From a bacterium (GTDB lineage: Bacteria; Orphanbacterota; Orphanbacteria; Orphanbacterales; Orphanbacteraceae), in assembly GCA_025782575.1 (NCBI GenBank), contig JALGYY010000017.1, forward strand, positions 111,884-175,883: 64,000 bases of DNA. Reading direction: 5' to 3'. The notes below the pieces were generated by a model that saw only the letters and a list, made by a program, of their open reading frames with translations, ran no database searches and had not been told where the DNA came from. The position numbers and the translations under genes were made by a program. Positions within the stretch are counted from its first letter, which is position 1, and each line of letters opens with the position of its first letter. Of the stretch, positions 62,209 to 64,000 are shown piece after piece.

Positions 62209-63876
62209 TTGGAAGGCCTTACTGACATTGCCAACCGTCTGAGCGGATACGTCTGGGGGTGGCCGGATGCGGCCCCCCTTCTCGTACTCATCCTGCTCGG
62301 CACCGGACTGATCACCACTTTCGCCCTCGGCTGGATTCAGATCCGCCGCTTCCGTCATGGTGTCGACGTAATCCGCGGCCAGTACGACGACCCCTCCCAC
62401 GAAGGGGATATCTCCCACTATCAGGCCCTTACCACCGCTCTATCAGCAACGGTCGGAATCGGAAATATCGCCGGTGTGGCGACCGCCATCCACTACGGCG
62501 GGCCGGGCGCACTCTTCTGGATGTGGGTTACGGCCGTCTTCGGCATGGCATTAAAATACGCCGAATGCACTCTTGCGATGAAGTACAGGACGATTCTTCC
62601 GAACGGGGAAGCGGCCGGAGGACCGATGTACTACATCGAGAAGGGTCTCGGATCGAAGTGGAAACCGCTCGCCATTTTTTTCGCCGTCTGTGCCGTAATT
62701 TCCAGCTTCGGCTCCGGGAACGGTGTGCAGGCGTTCACGGTGGCTGATCAGTTCCGGGCCGATCTCGGGATTCCGACCTGGATTACGGGGTTGTTCACCG
62801 TATCGGTCGTCGGCCTCGTCATTCTCGGAGGAATCAAACGAATCGGGCGGGTCACATCGAAACTCGCCCCCATCATGGCAGTGACCTACGTAGCGGCCGG
62901 CCTTTTCGTTCTGGTCACACACGCTTCCGTCATACCGGACACTCTCGCTCTCATCGTACGCTCCGCCTTCCAGCCTGCTGCCCAGCTGGGCGGCTTCGCC
63001 GGAGGTTCGTTCATATTCATGCTTACCTGGGGTGTGAAGCGGGGGCTCTTCTCCAACGAGTCCGGACAAGGTTCCGCGCCGATCGCTCACGCGGCGGCGA
63101 AGACCGATGAGCCTGTGCGCGAAGGGGTGGTGGCCATGCTCGGGCCATTCATCGACACTCTCGTCATCTGCACGATTACCGGGCTCGTAATCCTCTCCAC
63201 CGGCGTCTGGAGCGATCGGAAGGATGATTCGATGACGATCAATCATCAGGCCGGTATCACTGTGGTTCAGGAGGGTATTGCCCCCGGATTGAACGGGACA
63301 ATTGGTGATGCCGATCGTTACACGGGGACAGTTCGATGCGACCGGGGAAAGGTCGACGGGCTTTTCTTCGTGCGTAATCACTCGCTGGTCGAAAATGCGA
63401 CCCTTCTCGGGAGCGACGGAGAACCGTTCACCGGGATATTGCAGGTCGACAATGGTGACATCGACCTATCGGGACTGCCGGGACTCACGCTTACCGGAGC
63501 AATGGCACAAAACGGGTCGCCGCTGACAGCATGGGCATTTCAGAAGGGCCTCTCCCCTCTCGGGAACTGGGGCCATTACATTATTACGATTGCAGTCCTC
63601 CTCTTTGCGGTCTCTACGGCAATCAGCTGGTCATACTACGGTGATCGCGCGACGACTTACCTGTTCGGATCGGCGATGGTATTGCCCTACAAAGTCTTCT
63701 TTCTCATGATGCATTTCGCAGGCGCCGTTTTCCCCCTGGAATTCGTATGGGGTTTCGCCGACGTCGCTCTCGGGCTGATGGCGCTTCCCAATCTGATCGC
63801 GATCATTCTGCTCCTCCCCGCCGTAATGCGTATGACCAAAGATTATTTCCAACGAGATCACAAACCGCTCCGGTAG
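62209..63876 (+). CDS. Alanine/glycine:sodium symporter (AGCS family) with an extra extracytoplasmic insert
   Basis: 555 residues from the TTG at 62209. AGCS signatures are present: GIGNIAGVATAIHYGGPGAL, GGPMYYIEKGLG and NESGQGSAPIAHAAAKTD. About 11 membrane helices take up D/L-alanine or glycine with Na+. Between the VILSTGVW helix and the GSPLTAWAFQKGL segment lies an insert of roughly 90 residues (about 332-424), rich in Asp and Gly and probably beta-structured, where most members have only a short loop. Typical AGCS are about 450-490 residues. It begins 6 bases after hflC. Confidence 0.9.
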   Translation: MEGLTDIANRLSGYVWGWPDAAPLLVLILLGTGLITTFALGWIQIRRFRHGVDVIRGQYDDPSHEGDISHYQALTTALSATVGIGNIAGVATAIHYGGPGALFWMWVTAVFGMALKYAECTLAMKYRTILPNGEAAGGPMYYIEKGLGSKWKPLAIFFAVCAVISSFGSGNGVQAFTVADQFRADLGIPTWITGLFTVSVVGLVILGGIKRIGRVTSKLAPIMAVTYVAAGLFVLVTHASVIPDTLALIVRSAFQPAAQLGGFAGGSFIFMLTWGVKRGLFSNESGQGSAPIAHAAAKTDEPVREGVVAMLGPFIDTLVICTITGLVILSTGVWSDRKDDSMTINHQAGITVVQEGIAPGLNGTIGDADRYTGTVRCDRGKVDGLFFVRNHSLVENATLLGSDGEPFTGILQVDNGDIDLSGLPGLTLTGAMAQNGSPLTAWAFQKGLSPLGNWGHYIITIAVLLFAVSTAISWSYYGDRATTYLFGSAMVLPYKVFFLMMHFAGAVFPLEFVWGFADVALGLMALPNLIAIILLLPAVMRMTKDYFQRDHKPLR

Positions 63877-63894
63877 CCCCCCCCCACCTCTCCC

Positions 63895-63923
63895 TTGACA
63901 GAAATCACGCTGAGTAGGATGCT
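63895..63923 (+). promoter_or_regulatory. Promoter candidate for the gene at the right edge
   Basis: TTGACA (63895-63900), 17-base spacer, GATGCT (63918-63923; three of six). A start codon follows at 63960. It lies after a nine-C run (63877-63885) and the AGCS stop. Confidence 0.45.
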
Positions 63924-63959
63924 CGACTGAGTGGCGATCCCCTTTTGCAGGTTTGATTC

Positions 63960-64000
63960 ATGGTTCAATCTACAACACATAGAAGTGCGATCGCCGCGAT
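63960..64000 (+). CDS. Start of an unidentified gene, 3' partial
   Basis: ATG 63960 has CAGGT about 9 bases upstream and a promoter-like TTGACA 65 bases upstream. Only MVQSTTHRSAIAA is visible before the window ends, too short to identify. The frame stays open to the edge. It could be a signal-anchor or cytoplasmic start; nothing more can be said. Confidence 0.4.
   Translation, partial: MVQSTTHRSAIAA

Noticed and set aside
1-64000. tRNA, rRNA, CRISPR, insertion sequence, integrase or prophage
   Set aside because: No GGTTCGAATCC-type T-arm in context, no repeat-spacer array, and no transposase or terminal inverted repeat was seen on either strand.

Overview
The window is a 64 kb, gene-dense chromosomal stretch of an uncultured-looking, GC-rich (roughly 58% by eye) diderm bacterium. 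The best lineage clue is the 880-residue exported Asp-box repeat protein at 25.8-28.4 kb, which ends in an NPFNPTT / FlgD-Ig-like C-terminal domain typical of FCB-group phyla such as Eisenbacteria, Krumholzibacteriota and Latescibacterota. An Omp85-type protein, a small outer-membrane beta-barrel and a spirochaete/mitochondrial-type EF-G fit such a lineage. I see no rRNA, tRNA, CRISPR array, insertion sequence, phage gene or integrase. The window reads as core chromosome with some lineage-specific islands.

Layout: 0-3.5 kb (+) is a tight cluster of an S51 peptidase, a Fes-like esterase, an ATP-grasp protein and a second esterase. 3.5-10.3 kb (-) is one six-gene envelope operon: Omp85/POTRA protein, DUF4390, NtrY-like kinase, NtrX-like regulator, outer-membrane barrel, M28 peptidase. 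10.5-12.2 kb (+) holds a small unknown and a membrane-anchored SGNH hydrolase. 12.3-13.4 kb (-) holds two tandem paralogous exported unknowns. 13.6-16.5 kb (-) is a 2-oxoacid:ferredoxin oxidoreductase. Then come purU, a MATE exporter and a FIST protein. 20.5-25.7 kb (+) is PepF, exported Xaa-Pro peptidase, SDR epimerase and MBL hydrolase. Then the Asp-box protein, a B12-binding radical SAM protein, AceE, a LonB/YcbZ-like protease with histone-like tails, a YIP1 membrane protein, a membrane/spermidine-synthase-like/TPR fusion, a methyltransferase, gamma-glutamyltransferase and citrate synthase. 44.1-47.1 kb (+) is a stand-alone EF-G translationally coupled to a P-loop protein. Then a second SGNH hydrolase, an M32 carboxypeptidase, an exported M3 peptidase, Nth with a MoaD-MoaE fusion, an LMF1-like membrane protein, a Tricorn homologue with a signal peptide, adenosine deaminase, HflK-HflC and an AGCS symporter.

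Two themes run through the window. The first is peptide breakdown: S51, M28, two M3, M24, M32, Lon-like, Tricorn and GGT. Five of these carry a signal peptide or membrane anchor, which suggests peptide digestion in the envelope feeding cytoplasmic peptidases and the alanine/Na+ symporter. The second is central carbon oxidation: AceE, citrate synthase and KorAB.

The least explained pieces are the S51/esterase/ATP-grasp cluster, the tandem paralogues at 12.3-13.4 kb, and a 755-base intergenic stretch at 51.97-52.72 kb. That stretch holds a multi-hairpin candidate RNA with a strong terminator, followed by an unannotated 36-residue amphipathic small ORF with a good ribosome-binding site. All calls come from reading sequence and recalled family knowledge; no database search was possible.
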